From Actinomycetes bacterium (GTDB taxonomy: Bacteria; Actinomycetota; Acidimicrobiia; Acidimicrobiales; RAAP-2), in NCBI GenBank assembly GCA_021850345.1, contig JAJZMN010000031.1, forward strand, positions 4,819 through 15,783: a stretch of DNA of 10,965 bases. The letters run 5' to 3'. The position numbers and the translations under genes are program-made. A model generated the notes under the pieces. That model saw only the letters and a list, made by a program, of their open reading frames with translations. It was not told where the DNA came from and searched no databases. Shown here in pieces: positions 1-6,531 of the stretch. Position 1 is the stretch's first letter; each line of letters begins with the position of its first letter.

Positions 1-245
1 ACGTCGACGCCGAAGCGCTCGAGCGCTGCGTCGAGCTTTGTGCCCCCGCGGCTCACGAAGCGCGGTCTCGGCCCGAGGATCTCGACGGGCTCGCTCGGCG
101 CGACGAGCCGCGACGCCCGCAGGGCGACCGCGCCGCCGACGAGCACCCGGTGCGCCGCGATCGCATCCTGTGCGGCCTGCCTCGTCGTTGCGAGGCCGCG
201 GCGGACGAGGTCGACGTCGAGCCGCTGGCGCCGTACGGGCGTCAC
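1..245 (-). CDS. tlyA: TlyA family rRNA (cytidine-2'-O)-methyltransferase, 5' part only
   Basis: This is the N-terminal 81 codons of a TlyA-type protein; the rest lies beyond the left edge. TlyA methylates the 2'-O of cytidines in 16S and 23S rRNA, and in mycobacteria this modification is needed for capreomycin susceptibility. The visible part is the S4 RNA-binding domain: RQRLDVDLVRRGLATTRQ near residues 6-23, VLVGG at 34-38, and the typical SRGGTKL at 65-71 that leads into the methyltransferase domain. The Rossmann fold and catalytic residues are outside the window. I chose the GTG at 245 because it lies just before the conserved RLDVDLVRRGL segment and 25 bases after the upstream gene's stop. 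No clear Shine-Dalgarno sequence precedes it, so translation may depend on the upstream gene. The order HAD phosphatase, small protein, tlyA matches Rv1692-Rv1693-Rv1694 of M. tuberculosis, where NAD kinase and recN follow. Confidence 0.88.
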   Translation of the reverse strand, partial: MTPVRRQRLDVDLVRRGLATTRQAAQDAIAAHRVLVGGAVALRASRLVAPSEPVEILGPRPRFVSRGGTKLDAALERFGVD

Positions 246-270
246 GGCCGGGGTCGGGGCGAGGATCGGC

Positions 271-900
271 TCAGCTGCGGCTCGCCCGAGGCGACCTGGG
301 CGAGCCGGCCTTCGCGGTCGTCGACTGCGTCGCGGCCTTCGCGGGCGTCGGCCTCTTCGCAGCGGCCTTTTTCGCCGGAGCGTTCTTCGCCGGAGCGTTC
401 TTCGCCGGGACCTTCTTCGCCGGGACCTTCTTCGCGGCGTTCGCGGACGGTGCGGCCGCCGGCGTGCGCTTGTCTCCCGGGGCGCTCGCCTTGTTCACCG
501 CGGGCTTCGTTGCCGCAGCGGGCTTCGTTGCCGCAGGGGGCTTGGATGGCGAGGGGGGCTGGGGACCACGGGTCGTCGCGCGCTGCGCGTCGACCACCAC
601 GCGGCGACCCGCCTTGGCGGAGCGTCGCAGGATGTCCGCAGCCTGGCGCGCGAGGTCGTCGGCATCGAGGCCCAGCGCCTCCAGCTGGTTCGACACTTCC
701 GAGCGGACAAGGTCGACGAGGTCCTCCGTCGCCTTCTTGCCCCGCTCGACGATCTCTTCGACCCATTGCTGCGCCTGTCCCCGCGGGACGTCGGTGCCGC
801 CCATCATCTCGCGGACGAGCTCCTCTGCACGCGCTCTCGTGACGTGGCCCAGGACCGCGGCCGCATCGAGGTATCGCCGGTATCCATCCTTGTCGGCCAT
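271..900 (-). CDS. Small protein with helical N-terminal domain and Lys/Ala/Pro-rich repetitive tail; function unknown
   Basis: This 209-residue protein has two parts. Residues 1-108 are charged and probably all helical (YRRYLDAAAVLGHVTRARAEE near 8-28, then VEEIVERGKKATEDLVDLV near 47-65), in the style of phasin-like or PHA-granule-associated proteins. Residues 110-209 are low-complexity and basic, with PAATKPA repeats near 122-133 and five-residue PAKKV/PAKNA repeats near 160-178, like the tails of histone H1-like and HupB-type DNA-binding proteins. No signal peptide or membrane segment is visible, so it is probably cytoplasmic. It sits between the HAD phosphatase and tlyA, the place of the much shorter Rv1693 in mycobacteria, but I see no clear similarity to that protein. 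The ATG at 900 is the natural start: a TAGGTT element lies 6 bases upstream, which suggests leaderless translation. A nucleoid- or RNA-binding role and a phasin role both fit; neither is shown. Confidence 0.75.
   Translation of the reverse strand: MADKDGYRRYLDAAAVLGHVTRARAEELVREMMGGTDVPRGQAQQWVEEIVERGKKATEDLVDLVRSEVSNQLEALGLDADDLARQAADILRRSAKAGRRVVVDAQRATTRGPQPPSPSKPPAATKPAAATKPAVNKASAPGDKRTPAAAPSANAAKKVPAKKVPAKNAPAKNAPAKKAAAKRPTPAKAATQSTTAKAGSPRSPRASRS
371..430. repeat. Four tandem 15-bp repeats within the basic-tail gene
   Basis: Two identical copies of TTCGCCGGAGCGTTC (371-385, 386-400) are followed by two identical copies of a close variant, TTCGCCGGGACCTTC (401-415, 416-430). On the minus strand they encode two PAKKV and two PAKNA pentapeptides. 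The 15-bp period keeps the frame, so changes in copy number would alter only the tail length. Confidence 0.9.
502..537. repeat. Two tandem 18-bp repeats within the basic-tail gene
   Basis: Two copies of an 18-bp unit (502-519 and 520-537) differ only at the last base. On the minus strand they encode the doubled Ala-Ala-Thr-Lys-Pro-Ala segment near residues 122-133 of the basic-tail protein. Confidence 0.85.
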
Positions 901-906
901 GCTCCC

Positions 907-912
907 AACCTA
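907..912 (-). promoter_or_regulatory. Candidate -10 element (TAGGTT) for the basic-tail gene, possibly leaderless
   Basis: TAGGTT fits the actinobacterial TANNNT -10 consensus. Only six bases separate it from the ATG at 900, which would place transcription start at or next to the A of the start codon. I see no good -35 hexamer. The 116-base gap to the upstream phosphatase leaves room for a separate promoter. A GGGAG lies almost against the ATG, too close to be a normal ribosome binding site. Confidence 0.35.
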
Positions 913-1016
913 CCCGCGATCGGGCCCGAGCTCCTCGGCAGGTCGGTGCGTCGTCGATGTCGTGCCCGACCTCGCCTGGCACCGCAGCAGCAGCCATCGG
1001 CATGTGGGCGGGAACG

Positions 1017-1844
1017 TCAAAGGGTCGCCGCCTTGACGACCGCGAGGAGGTCGGGAGCCACGAGGGCCGGTGCAGGGTCCATGACCGGGTCGCCCGGGGC
1101 GGTGACGCCAGTGAGCACGAGCGCGAACGGCGCGCCGAGGTGCGCTGCGAGCGCCCCGTCGGTCGACGGACGGTCCCCGACGACGGCGGCCACATGGCCC
1201 GCGCGCTCGCCGATGAGACGAGCGAGGGGTTCGTGCGGCTTGCCGGCGACCTCGGGCGCGGTGCCCGCGGCGGTCGCGACCGCAGCCAGCAACGCCCCGG
1301 CGCCCGGCAGCAGACCGTCGGGAGTGGGGTGCGTCGGGTCCTCGTTCGTGCCAATGAGCCGCGCGCCGGCACGCACCGCGCGGTTCGCGAGGGCAAGGAG
1401 ACCGAAGTCGAAGCGGTGCGTCCATCCCACGATCACCACGTCGACGTCGGGCAGGCCCGCGCCGGGCGCGACCTGGTCGCCCGCCACGACGGCGTGGATG
1501 CCCCGAGCGTCGAGCGCCTCCACCACGCCCTCGTCGCCGATGACGAGCGCCGTCTGCCCCGGCTCGATCATCGAGGCCGCCGCCTGGCCAGAAGTGACGA
1601 CCTCGTGCGGCTGTGCCTCGATGCCGGCGCGTTCGAGCCGCGAGAGCAACGCAGCGATCGTCGGAGACGAATTGTTCGAGGCGAAGAGGACGCGTGCCCC
1701 ACTTGCACGAAGGCGGTCGATGGCCTCCCCCACGCCCGCGATCGGCTCTCCCGCGAGCCAGATCACCCCATCGAGGTCGATCACCCAGCTGCCCTTGTCG
1801 TCTGCGAAGAGGGCCCTCGTCGACGCGTCGGGTGTGGTCGCCAT
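1017..1844 (-). CDS. HAD-superfamily phosphatase (glycerol-3-phosphate/nitrophenyl phosphatase type)
   Basis: A 275-residue HAD hydrolase of the NagD/PGP group with a type IIA cap. Visible motifs are motif I DLDGVIW (nucleophile D23, acid/base D25), motif II FASNNSS (S56, N57, N58), the motif III lysine in GKPHEP (K202) and motif IV GDRPSTD (D224, D229) for Mg2+ binding. Length is usual for the family and no signal peptide is seen, so it is cytoplasmic. The M. tuberculosis protein in the same place beside tlyA, Rv1692, has been described as a glycerol-3-phosphate phosphatase, so that activity is the first guess; other small phosphoesters are possible. The gene diverges from a UgpB-like importer system, which fits a glycerol-phosphate theme but does not prove it. 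The ATG at 1844 starts about 20 residues before motif I, as expected. No Shine-Dalgarno sequence precedes it. Confidence 0.88.
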   Translation of the reverse strand: MATTPDASTRALFADDKGSWVIDLDGVIWLAGEPIAGVGEAIDRLRASGARVLFASNNSSPTIAALLSRLERAGIEAQPHEVVTSGQAAASMIEPGQTALVIGDEGVVEALDARGIHAVVAGDQVAPGAGLPDVDVVIVGWTHRFDFGLLALANRAVRAGARLIGTNEDPTHPTPDGLLPGAGALLAAVATAAGTAPEVAGKPHEPLARLIGERAGHVAAVVGDRPSTDGALAAHLGAPFALVLTGVTAPGDPVMDPAPALVAPDLLAVVKAATL

Positions 1845-1853
1845 ATGTAGGCG

Positions 1854-1859
1854 AAGCTA
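1854..1859 (-). promoter_or_regulatory. Candidate -10 element (TAGCTT) for the HAD phosphatase
   Basis: TAGCTT on the minus strand matches TANNNT and lies nine bases before the ATG at 1844. A start site six to seven bases downstream would give a leader of only two or three bases, consistent with the missing Shine-Dalgarno sequence. No convincing -35 hexamer is visible. Confidence 0.33.
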
Positions 1860-1894
1860 TCGTCGCAAGCCCGCACCCCGTGCCGTTCCCCGAC

Positions 1895-1900
1895 TACGGT
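1895..1900 (+). promoter_or_regulatory. Weak candidate -10 element (TACGGT) for the importer operon
   Basis: TACGGT matches TANNNT on the plus strand within the divergent region. It would give a leader of about 120 bases before the GTG at 2024. There is no recognisable -35 at 16-18 bases upstream, so this is only a candidate. The whole 1845-2023 gap (179 bases) contains no gene I can support. Confidence 0.2.
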
Positions 1901-1915
1901 GCCCGAGGGGCGTCG

Positions 1916-1953
1916 CACCACTGGTGGCGGGGGCCCGAGGACCGACTGCTCGG
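1916..1953. promoter_or_regulatory. Two short inverted repeats between phosphatase and importer genes; possible operator or leader structure
   Basis: CACCA-C-TGGTG (1916-1926) is a perfect 5-bp inverted repeat with a one-base centre. CCGAG (1935-1939) and CTCGG (1949-1953) form a second repeat with a nine-base loop. The octamer GCCCGAGG also occurs twice, at 1901 and 1933, 32 bases apart. These could be a regulator site or structure in the importer mRNA leader. Short palindromes arise often by chance in DNA this rich in GC. Confidence 0.25.
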
Positions 1954-2023
1954 CGACCGTCCAGGGCCAGGGGACGCCGGGAAGCGACGGCCCGCATCGA
2001 GAAGTGAGGGGCGGAGGGGATCC

Positions 2024-3151
2024 GTGGCGCAAGTGGTCTTCCGTGAGGCGACCAAGACCTTCGACGGCGTCACTGCGCTCGACCACCTCGACCTCGAGGC
2101 GCGCGACGGCGAGCTCCTCGTGCTCTTGGGCCCCTCGGGTTGTGGCAAGACGACTGCGCTGCGGCTCGTCGCCGGCCTCGAGGAGCCTGACAGCGGCGAG
2201 GTCCTCATCGGCGAACAGGTCGTGAACGACGTCGAGCCGAAGGATCGCGACGTCGCCATGGTGTTCCAGAGCTATGCGCTGTACCCGCACCTGAGCGTCC
2301 GGCGCAATGTCGAGTTCCCCCTCCGCCAGCGCGGGGTCGACCCGGCGGAGCGCCGTCGCCGCGTGGCAGAGGTGACGGAGTCGCTCGGGCTCGGCGACTA
2401 CCTGGACCGAAAGCCGCGCCAGTTGTCAGGGGGACAACGCCAACGGGTGGCGCTCGCCCGCGCGATCGTGCGCAGCCCGCGTGCCTTCCTCATGGACGAG
2501 CCGCTCTCCAACCTCGATGCCGCGCTCCGGCTCCAGACGCGCGCCGACATCGTGGCGCTCCAGCAGCGCCTCGGCACCACGACGCTCTACGTCACCCACG
2601 ACCAGGTGGAGGCCATGACCATGGGACACCGGATCGCGGTCATGGACCGGGGCGCGCTCCAGCAGGTCGACGGGCCCCAGGCCATCTACGACCACCCCGC
2701 GAACGCCTTCGTCGCCCGCTTCGTCGGGAACCCAGGGATGAACCTCCTGCCACTGCTGGCGGTCCACGAGGGACCGCCGGCTGCATACGGCGACGTGCCG
2801 GGAGGGACGGTCCCCTTGGGCGCTCCGTTCGTCACCGATCGGGCGCTCGCCCGCGCGGCGGCCGTCGTCCAGGGCGCGAGCAGCCCGTCGTTGCTCGCCG
2901 GGATCCGTCCCGAGCACCTGCGGCTCGGCGAAGACGGGACGATCGACGCGACGGTGCTCATCGTCGAAGTGCTTGGCGCGGAGGTCCATGTGCTCTGCAC
3001 GCTCTTGGACGGCACCTCCAAGATCGTCGTGCGCCAGGAGGCCGCCGCGCGGCGGCCAGGCGCAGGGGAGGGCGTCCGGCTCGTGGCGAGCCCGGGCACG
3101 GTGCACGTCTTCACAGGCGTGAGCGGCGCGCGGGTGGGGGGCTCTTCGTGA
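2024..3151 (+). CDS. ugpC: ABC transporter ATP-binding protein, MalK/UgpC type
   Basis: A 375-residue ATPase that powers a carbohydrate-type ABC importer from the cytoplasmic side. All motifs are intact: Walker [10 protein letters not shown] (36-44), Q-loop glutamine Q82 in FQSYALYPH, signature LSGGQ (134-138), Walker B FLMDEP (D158, E159), D-loop SNLDA and switch histidine H192 in YVTHDQ. The last ~140 residues form the regulatory/TOBE region typical of MalK and UgpC, including GIRPEHL; ATPases without it are much shorter. The start is the GTG at 2024, 6 bases after a good Shine-Dalgarno sequence (GGAGG, 2013-2017); the open frame reaches further upstream but is only GC-driven. The stop overlaps the next gene's GTG by 4 bases (GTGA), so translation is probably coupled. 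MalK-type ATPases are shared among sugar importers, so the Ugp name rests on the binding protein. Confidence 0.93.
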   Translation: MAQVVFREATKTFDGVTALDHLDLEARDGELLVLLGPSGCGKTTALRLVAGLEEPDSGEVLIGEQVVNDVEPKDRDVAMVFQSYALYPHLSVRRNVEFPLRQRGVDPAERRRRVAEVTESLGLGDYLDRKPRQLSGGQRQRVALARAIVRSPRAFLMDEPLSNLDAALRLQTRADIVALQQRLGTTTLYVTHDQVEAMTMGHRIAVMDRGALQQVDGPQAIYDHPANAFVARFVGNPGMNLLPLLAVHEGPPAAYGDVPGGTVPLGAPFVTDRALARAAAVVQGASSPSLLAGIRPEHLRLGEDGTIDATVLIVEVLGAEVHVLCTLLDGTSKIVVRQEAAARRPGAGEGVRLVASPGTVHVFTGVSGARVGGSS

Positions 3152-4107
3152 CGACCGTCTCGCCACCGACCGGCACCGCGGTCACCCGAGGGCGTGCGCA
3201 GGCGCCGGGGCCACCCCGGCGCGCGCGACGCCGGCGGGTGCGCGAGGCGGCCCTCGGCTACCTCCTCGTGCTGCCCGCCCTCGGCGTATTCGGGATCTTC
3301 GTCTTCTATCCTTTCGCGGCGAACTTCCGTCTCGCGCTGTACCGGACGCCGCCGTACCCCGGCCTGCCGAGCCACTACGTGGGCCTCCAGCAAGTCGGCC
3401 AGGTGCTTTCGTCCTCGAGCTTCCTCCAGAGCCTGGGCTCGACCGCCCTGTTCGTGGTCATGGTCGTCCCGACGGGGCTGATCCTGGGCCTGCTCCTCGC
3501 CGTCGCCGCGTACCGCCGCCTGCGCGCGATGGCCGTCTACCGCATCATCTTCTCGTCGACGGTCGTGACGTCGGTGGCCGTCTCCGCGCTCATCTTCGGC
3601 ACCCTCATGGACCCGGTCGTCGGGCTCCTCCCGTGGCTCGGGCTGAACCCGTCCCCGCCGATCCTGGAGAACACGACCTGGGCCCTCCCGGCGATCGCGG
3701 TCATGGCGGTCTGGCAGTTCCTCGGCCTCTCGTTCATCTTGATGTCCGCCGGGCTCAGCGCCATCCCCGACGACGTGCTCGAGGCAGCGCGCGTCGACGG
3801 CGCCACGGACCGCACCGTCTTTTGGAGGATCACGGTCCCCCTCCTCTCCCCCACCATCTTCTTCGGTGTGGTGGTCGCGACGATCTACGCGTTCCAGACC
3901 TTCGGCCAGGTCGACATCCTGATCGGGCCGACCAATGCGGCCTTCGAGCACGTGAACCTGCTCGTCTACAACATCTTGAACACCATCGAGGTGAACAAGA
4001 CATCCGGTCAAGCGGCGGTGCTGTCGATCGTCCTCTTCGTGCTCACCTTGGGGGTCACGCTCCTCCAGCTTCGTTTCCTCGAGCGGCGGGTGCACTATGG
4101 CAACTGA
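3148..4107 (+). CDS. ugpA: ABC transporter permease, MalF/UgpA type
   Basis: A 319-residue inner-membrane permease of the binding-protein-dependent type. Six membrane segments are visible near residues 35-57, 97-121, 131-152, 178-202, 235-255 and 286-308, after a basic, Arg-rich cytoplasmic N-terminus (23-32). The EAA loop that docks on the ATPase reads EAARVDGATDRTVFWRITVP, beginning at E212, between segments four and five as expected. The length fits UgpA-like permeases, which lack the long periplasmic insertion of enteric MalF. The GTG start at 3148 overlaps the ATPase stop. The gene in turn overlaps the next permease by 11 bases. It should form a heterodimer with that permease. The substrate cannot be read from the permease itself. 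Confidence 0.92.
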   Translation: MTTVSPPTGTAVTRGRAQAPGPPRRARRRRVREAALGYLLVLPALGVFGIFVFYPFAANFRLALYRTPPYPGLPSHYVGLQQVGQVLSSSSFLQSLGSTALFVVMVVPTGLILGLLLAVAAYRRLRAMAVYRIIFSSTVVTSVAVSALIFGTLMDPVVGLLPWLGLNPSPPILENTTWALPAIAVMAVWQFLGLSFILMSAGLSAIPDDVLEAARVDGATDRTVFWRITVPLLSPTIFFGVVVATIYAFQTFGQVDILIGPTNAAFEHVNLLVYNILNTIEVNKTSGQAAVLSIVLFVLTLGVTLLQLRFLERRVHYGN

Positions 4108-5029
4108 TGCCATCCGCCCTGCAGCTGCAGCTGCAGCTGCAACTGCAGCTGCAGCTGGGGTTGCCGGTGCGCCGCAGGTGCCCTCCCACCGGCGCCGTCA
4201 TCCCCACTTCCGCCGCCGGTCGCGCCACGTCGTGCGCTACGTCCTGCTCACCCTCGGCGCGCTCGTGGTGCTCGCGCCCATCTACCTCACGGTGGTGAAC
4301 TCGCTCCTGCCCGTCAGCGCGCTCGCCCAGCGACCGCCGCCGCTCGTGCCGACGAGCCCGCAGTGGGGCGACTATGCGACCGCGTGGTCCCAAGGCGACC
4401 TCGGGGTGTACCTGCGCAACTCCGCGATCCAGACGGGCGTCATCGTGGCCGGGCAGCTCACGACCTCGATACTTGCCGCGTACGCGTTCGCGTTCTTGCG
4501 CTTCCCGCTGCGCCGCGTGCTCTTCGTCGTGTTCCTGGCCACCCTCATGATCCCCTTCGAGGTCACCCTCGTCACGAACACCACCACCATCTCGGACTTC
4601 GGCTGGTACAACACCTTCCAAGGGCTGACCGTGCCCTTCCTCGCGACCGGGTTCGGCACCTTCCTCGTCCGTCAGGCGTTCCTGCAGATCCCCCGCGACC
4701 TACGAGAGGCAGCCACCCTCGACGGCTACGGCCACCTACGGTTCCTCCTGCGCGTGGCGGTCCCCCTCGCGCGCCCCGCCCTTGGCGCATTGGGCGTCTT
4801 CTCGTTCCTTGCGGCATGGAACCAGTACTTGTGGCCGCTCGTCGTCACCGGCAACGGCAATGGCGTGCGCACCGTCCAGATCGGCCTGAAGCTCCTGCAG
4901 GGCACCCAGGTGAGCCACCTGAACGTGGCGCTCGCCGGCACCGTCATCGCCGTCGTCCCGCTGCTCGTGCTCCTCGTGGGATTCCAAAAGCACCTGGTCC
5001 GCAGTCTCACCGGCGGCGCCGTCAAGTGA
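4097..5029 (+). CDS. ugpE: ABC transporter permease, MalG/UgpE type
   Basis: A 310-residue permease, partner of the preceding one. Membrane segments lie near residues 46-68, 108-132, 140-160, 172-193, 225-245 and 278-297. The EAA loop EAATLDGYGHLRFLLRVAVP starts at E204, and the C-terminal FQKHLVRSLTGGAVK is the usual ending of the MalG/UgpE group. The ATG at 4097 overlaps the previous gene by 11 bases. Residues 9-20 are an Ala-rich run (one Thr) encoded by a hexanucleotide repeat; residues 31-44 are strongly basic (RRRHPHFRRRSRH). Neither segment is part of the family core, so the N-terminal ~45 residues are an unusual cytoplasmic extension. A later start would drop the Ala run, but I see none better placed with a ribosome binding site. 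Confidence 0.91.
   Translation: MATDAIRPAAAAAAATAAAAGVAGAPQVPSHRRRHPHFRRRSRHVVRYVLLTLGALVVLAPIYLTVVNSLLPVSALAQRPPPLVPTSPQWGDYATAWSQGDLGVYLRNSAIQTGVIVAGQLTTSILAAYAFAFLRFPLRRVLFVVFLATLMIPFEVTLVTNTTTISDFGWYNTFQGLTVPFLATGFGTFLVRQAFLQIPRDLREAATLDGYGHLRFLLRVAVPLARPALGALGVFSFLAAWNQYLWPLVVTGNGNGVRTVQIGLKLLQGTQVSHLNVALAGTVIAVVPLLVLLVGFQKHLVRSLTGGAVK
4121..4156. repeat. Hexanucleotide repeat (GCAGCT)x6 with one variant unit
   Basis: Six head-to-tail GCAGCT units; the fourth reads GCAACT. They encode Ala pairs (one Thr) at residues 9-20 of the second permease. Each unit is two codons, so gain or loss by slippage would not shift the frame. The unit is self-complementary, and the run folds into a perfect hairpin at 4128-4157 (see findings). 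Confidence 0.92.
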
Positions 5030-5099
5030 GCCGCTTGCGGGGCGCCGGCGACGTCGAGAAGTCGGCGCGCAGGCTCACGACAAGTGGCAGGCTGAGCGT

Positions 5100-6524
5100 A
5101 TGAACCCTCGACTGGGCCGCCTCCTCGCCTCGGCTGCTGCCACCGTGGTGAGCGGTGGCGCGCTCTTGGGCGCGGGGGGACTGCTCGGCGCCCCGTTCGC
5201 GTCCGCCGCGCCACCGGCGCGCTCGCGCGGCGGTGGCGGTGCGTGCGACGTGGCCGCGCTCGCCAGGCACAACGGCACCGTCCACATCGACTTCTGGGAG
5301 TCGATGGTGACAAACAACGGCAAGACGCTGGCGGCGCTCACCCAGCAGTTCAACTCGTCGCAGTCCAAGGTCCACGTGACACTCGTCCAGCAGAAGAGCT
5401 ACACAACAACCTGGGTCAAGTACCAGGCGGGCCTCAGCAACGGTCATCTCCCCGACGTGGTCCAGCTCACATCGATCGATCTCCAGGGTGTGGTCGACTC
5501 GCGCTCGGCGATGCCGGTCGCCACATGCATGAAGGCGAGCCACTACAAGACGTCGGACTTCTTGCCCCGCGTCCTCTCGGCCTACCGGATCGGCGGCACG
5601 CAGATCGGGATGCCATTCGCGGTGTCGGGGCCGGTGCTCATCTACAACGAGAAGGCGTTCGCCGCCGCCGGCATCACCTCCCCGCCCGCCACACTCGCCC
5701 AGCTCCTCGCCGATGCCAAGATCCTGAAGGCCCACGGATCGGGCATGGGGCTCAAGCTCGACCCCTGGCACCTCGAGACGTGGCTCGCGTCGGCCAACCA
5801 GCTCTTCGTGAACAACGGCAACGGGCGCAGGGCACGGGCGACCAAGACCGTCTTCGACACGCCGACCGCCAAGAAGATCTGGACCGACCTCGACCAGCTG
5901 GTACAGAGCGGCGAGGCGAAGACCAACCCCGCGACGGGATCGGCTGAGTACGACAACCTGCTCGGCATCGGCAACGGGCAGTACGCGATGACCATCGACA
6001 CGACGGCGGTGCTCGGGACCGTAGAGGCGGTCCTGGCGACGGGCAAGTACCCGAACGTCCAGCTCGGCGTCGCCCCGTTCCCCGTCTTCAGCACCAGGAT
6101 CAGAGGTGGCATCGAGGTGGGCGGCTCCGCGCTCTACGTCTCGAACCGCAAGTCTCCGCTCGCCCGTGCCGCGGCGTGGGAGTACATCGAATTCCTCGAC
6201 TCGCCCGCGAGCCAGGCCACCTGGGCGAAGGGTACCGGCTACATCCCGATCCGAAAGTCGTCGACCCGCACGGCGACGGTCAAAGCGCTGTGGGCCGCCG
6301 AGCCGGGCTACAAGGTCGCCTACGAGCAGCTCCTCGCCGGCGCCAACACCGACGCGACCGCCGGCGCGGTGCTCGGCCCCTACACACAGGTTCGAACGGC
6401 AGAGCTGAACGCCGAGGAGTCGATGTTCCAGAGCCACGTCTCGCCATCGGTGGCACTGAAGCAGGCCTCGGCGAAGATCGACCAGATCATCACCCAGTAC
6501 GACCAGCGCATCGGAGCCAAGTGA
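5100..6524 (+). CDS. ugpB: Extracellular solute-binding protein, UgpB-like (family 1)
   Basis: A 474-residue binding protein that should capture the substrate outside the membrane and deliver it to the two permeases. A signal peptide is visible (R4, R7, hydrophobic 8-33, ASA-AP near 34-38). Segments resembling E. coli UgpB, as I recall that sequence, are FWESM (65-69) with NGKTLAALTQQFN after it, MPFAVSGPVLIYNEKAF (171-187), the GGSALYV strand (341-347) and GTGYIPIR (378-385). The only cysteines, C49 and C143, probably form a disulfide; C49 does not sit in a lipobox. UgpB-family proteins bind glycerol 3-phosphate or glycerophosphodiesters (glycerophosphocholine in M. tuberculosis), but sugar binders share this fold. 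The gene follows the permease by 70 bases with only a weak Shine-Dalgarno sequence. GCAGGCT occurs twice in that gap (5069 and 5087). The next gene starts 7 bases downstream. Confidence 0.88.
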   Translation: MNPRLGRLLASAAATVVSGGALLGAGGLLGAPFASAAPPARSRGGGGACDVAALARHNGTVHIDFWESMVTNNGKTLAALTQQFNSSQSKVHVTLVQQKSYTTTWVKYQAGLSNGHLPDVVQLTSIDLQGVVDSRSAMPVATCMKASHYKTSDFLPRVLSAYRIGGTQIGMPFAVSGPVLIYNEKAFAAAGITSPPATLAQLLADAKILKAHGSGMGLKLDPWHLETWLASANQLFVNNGNGRRARATKTVFDTPTAKKIWTDLDQLVQSGEAKTNPATGSAEYDNLLGIGNGQYAMTIDTTAVLGTVEAVLATGKYPNVQLGVAPFPVFSTRIRGGIEVGGSALYVSNRKSPLARAAAWEYIEFLDSPASQATWAKGTGYIPIRKSSTRTATVKALWAAEPGYKVAYEQLLAGANTDATAGAVLGPYTQVRTAELNAEESMFQSHVSPSVALKQASAKIDQIITQYDQRIGAK

Positions 6525-6531
6525 GGGCCGC

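Noticed and set aside
371..537. Tandem repeats as a CRISPR array or mobile-element end
   Set aside because: The units are contiguous with no spacers, match codon periods, and lie inside a continuous reading frame.
40..2007. Long open frame on the plus strand opposite tlyA, the basic-tail gene and the phosphatase
   Set aside because: It is an Arg/Pro-rich antisense frame that stays open because of high GC. The minus-strand frames show clear family motifs and this one shows none.
2686..4113. 475-residue open frame on the minus strand opposite the importer genes
   Set aside because: Its composition (Arg, Asp, Glu, His runs) is the usual antisense shadow of GC-rich coding DNA, and the plus strand encodes intact ABC transporter proteins.
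4128..4157. The hairpin in the second permease gene as an intrinsic terminator
   Set aside because: It is followed by GGGGTTGCC and not a T-tract, and it lies inside a coding region within an operon.
5022..6437. 471-residue open frame on the minus strand opposite the binding-protein gene
   Set aside because: No family motif, Arg/Gly/Val-rich shadow composition, and full overlap with a well-supported binding protein.
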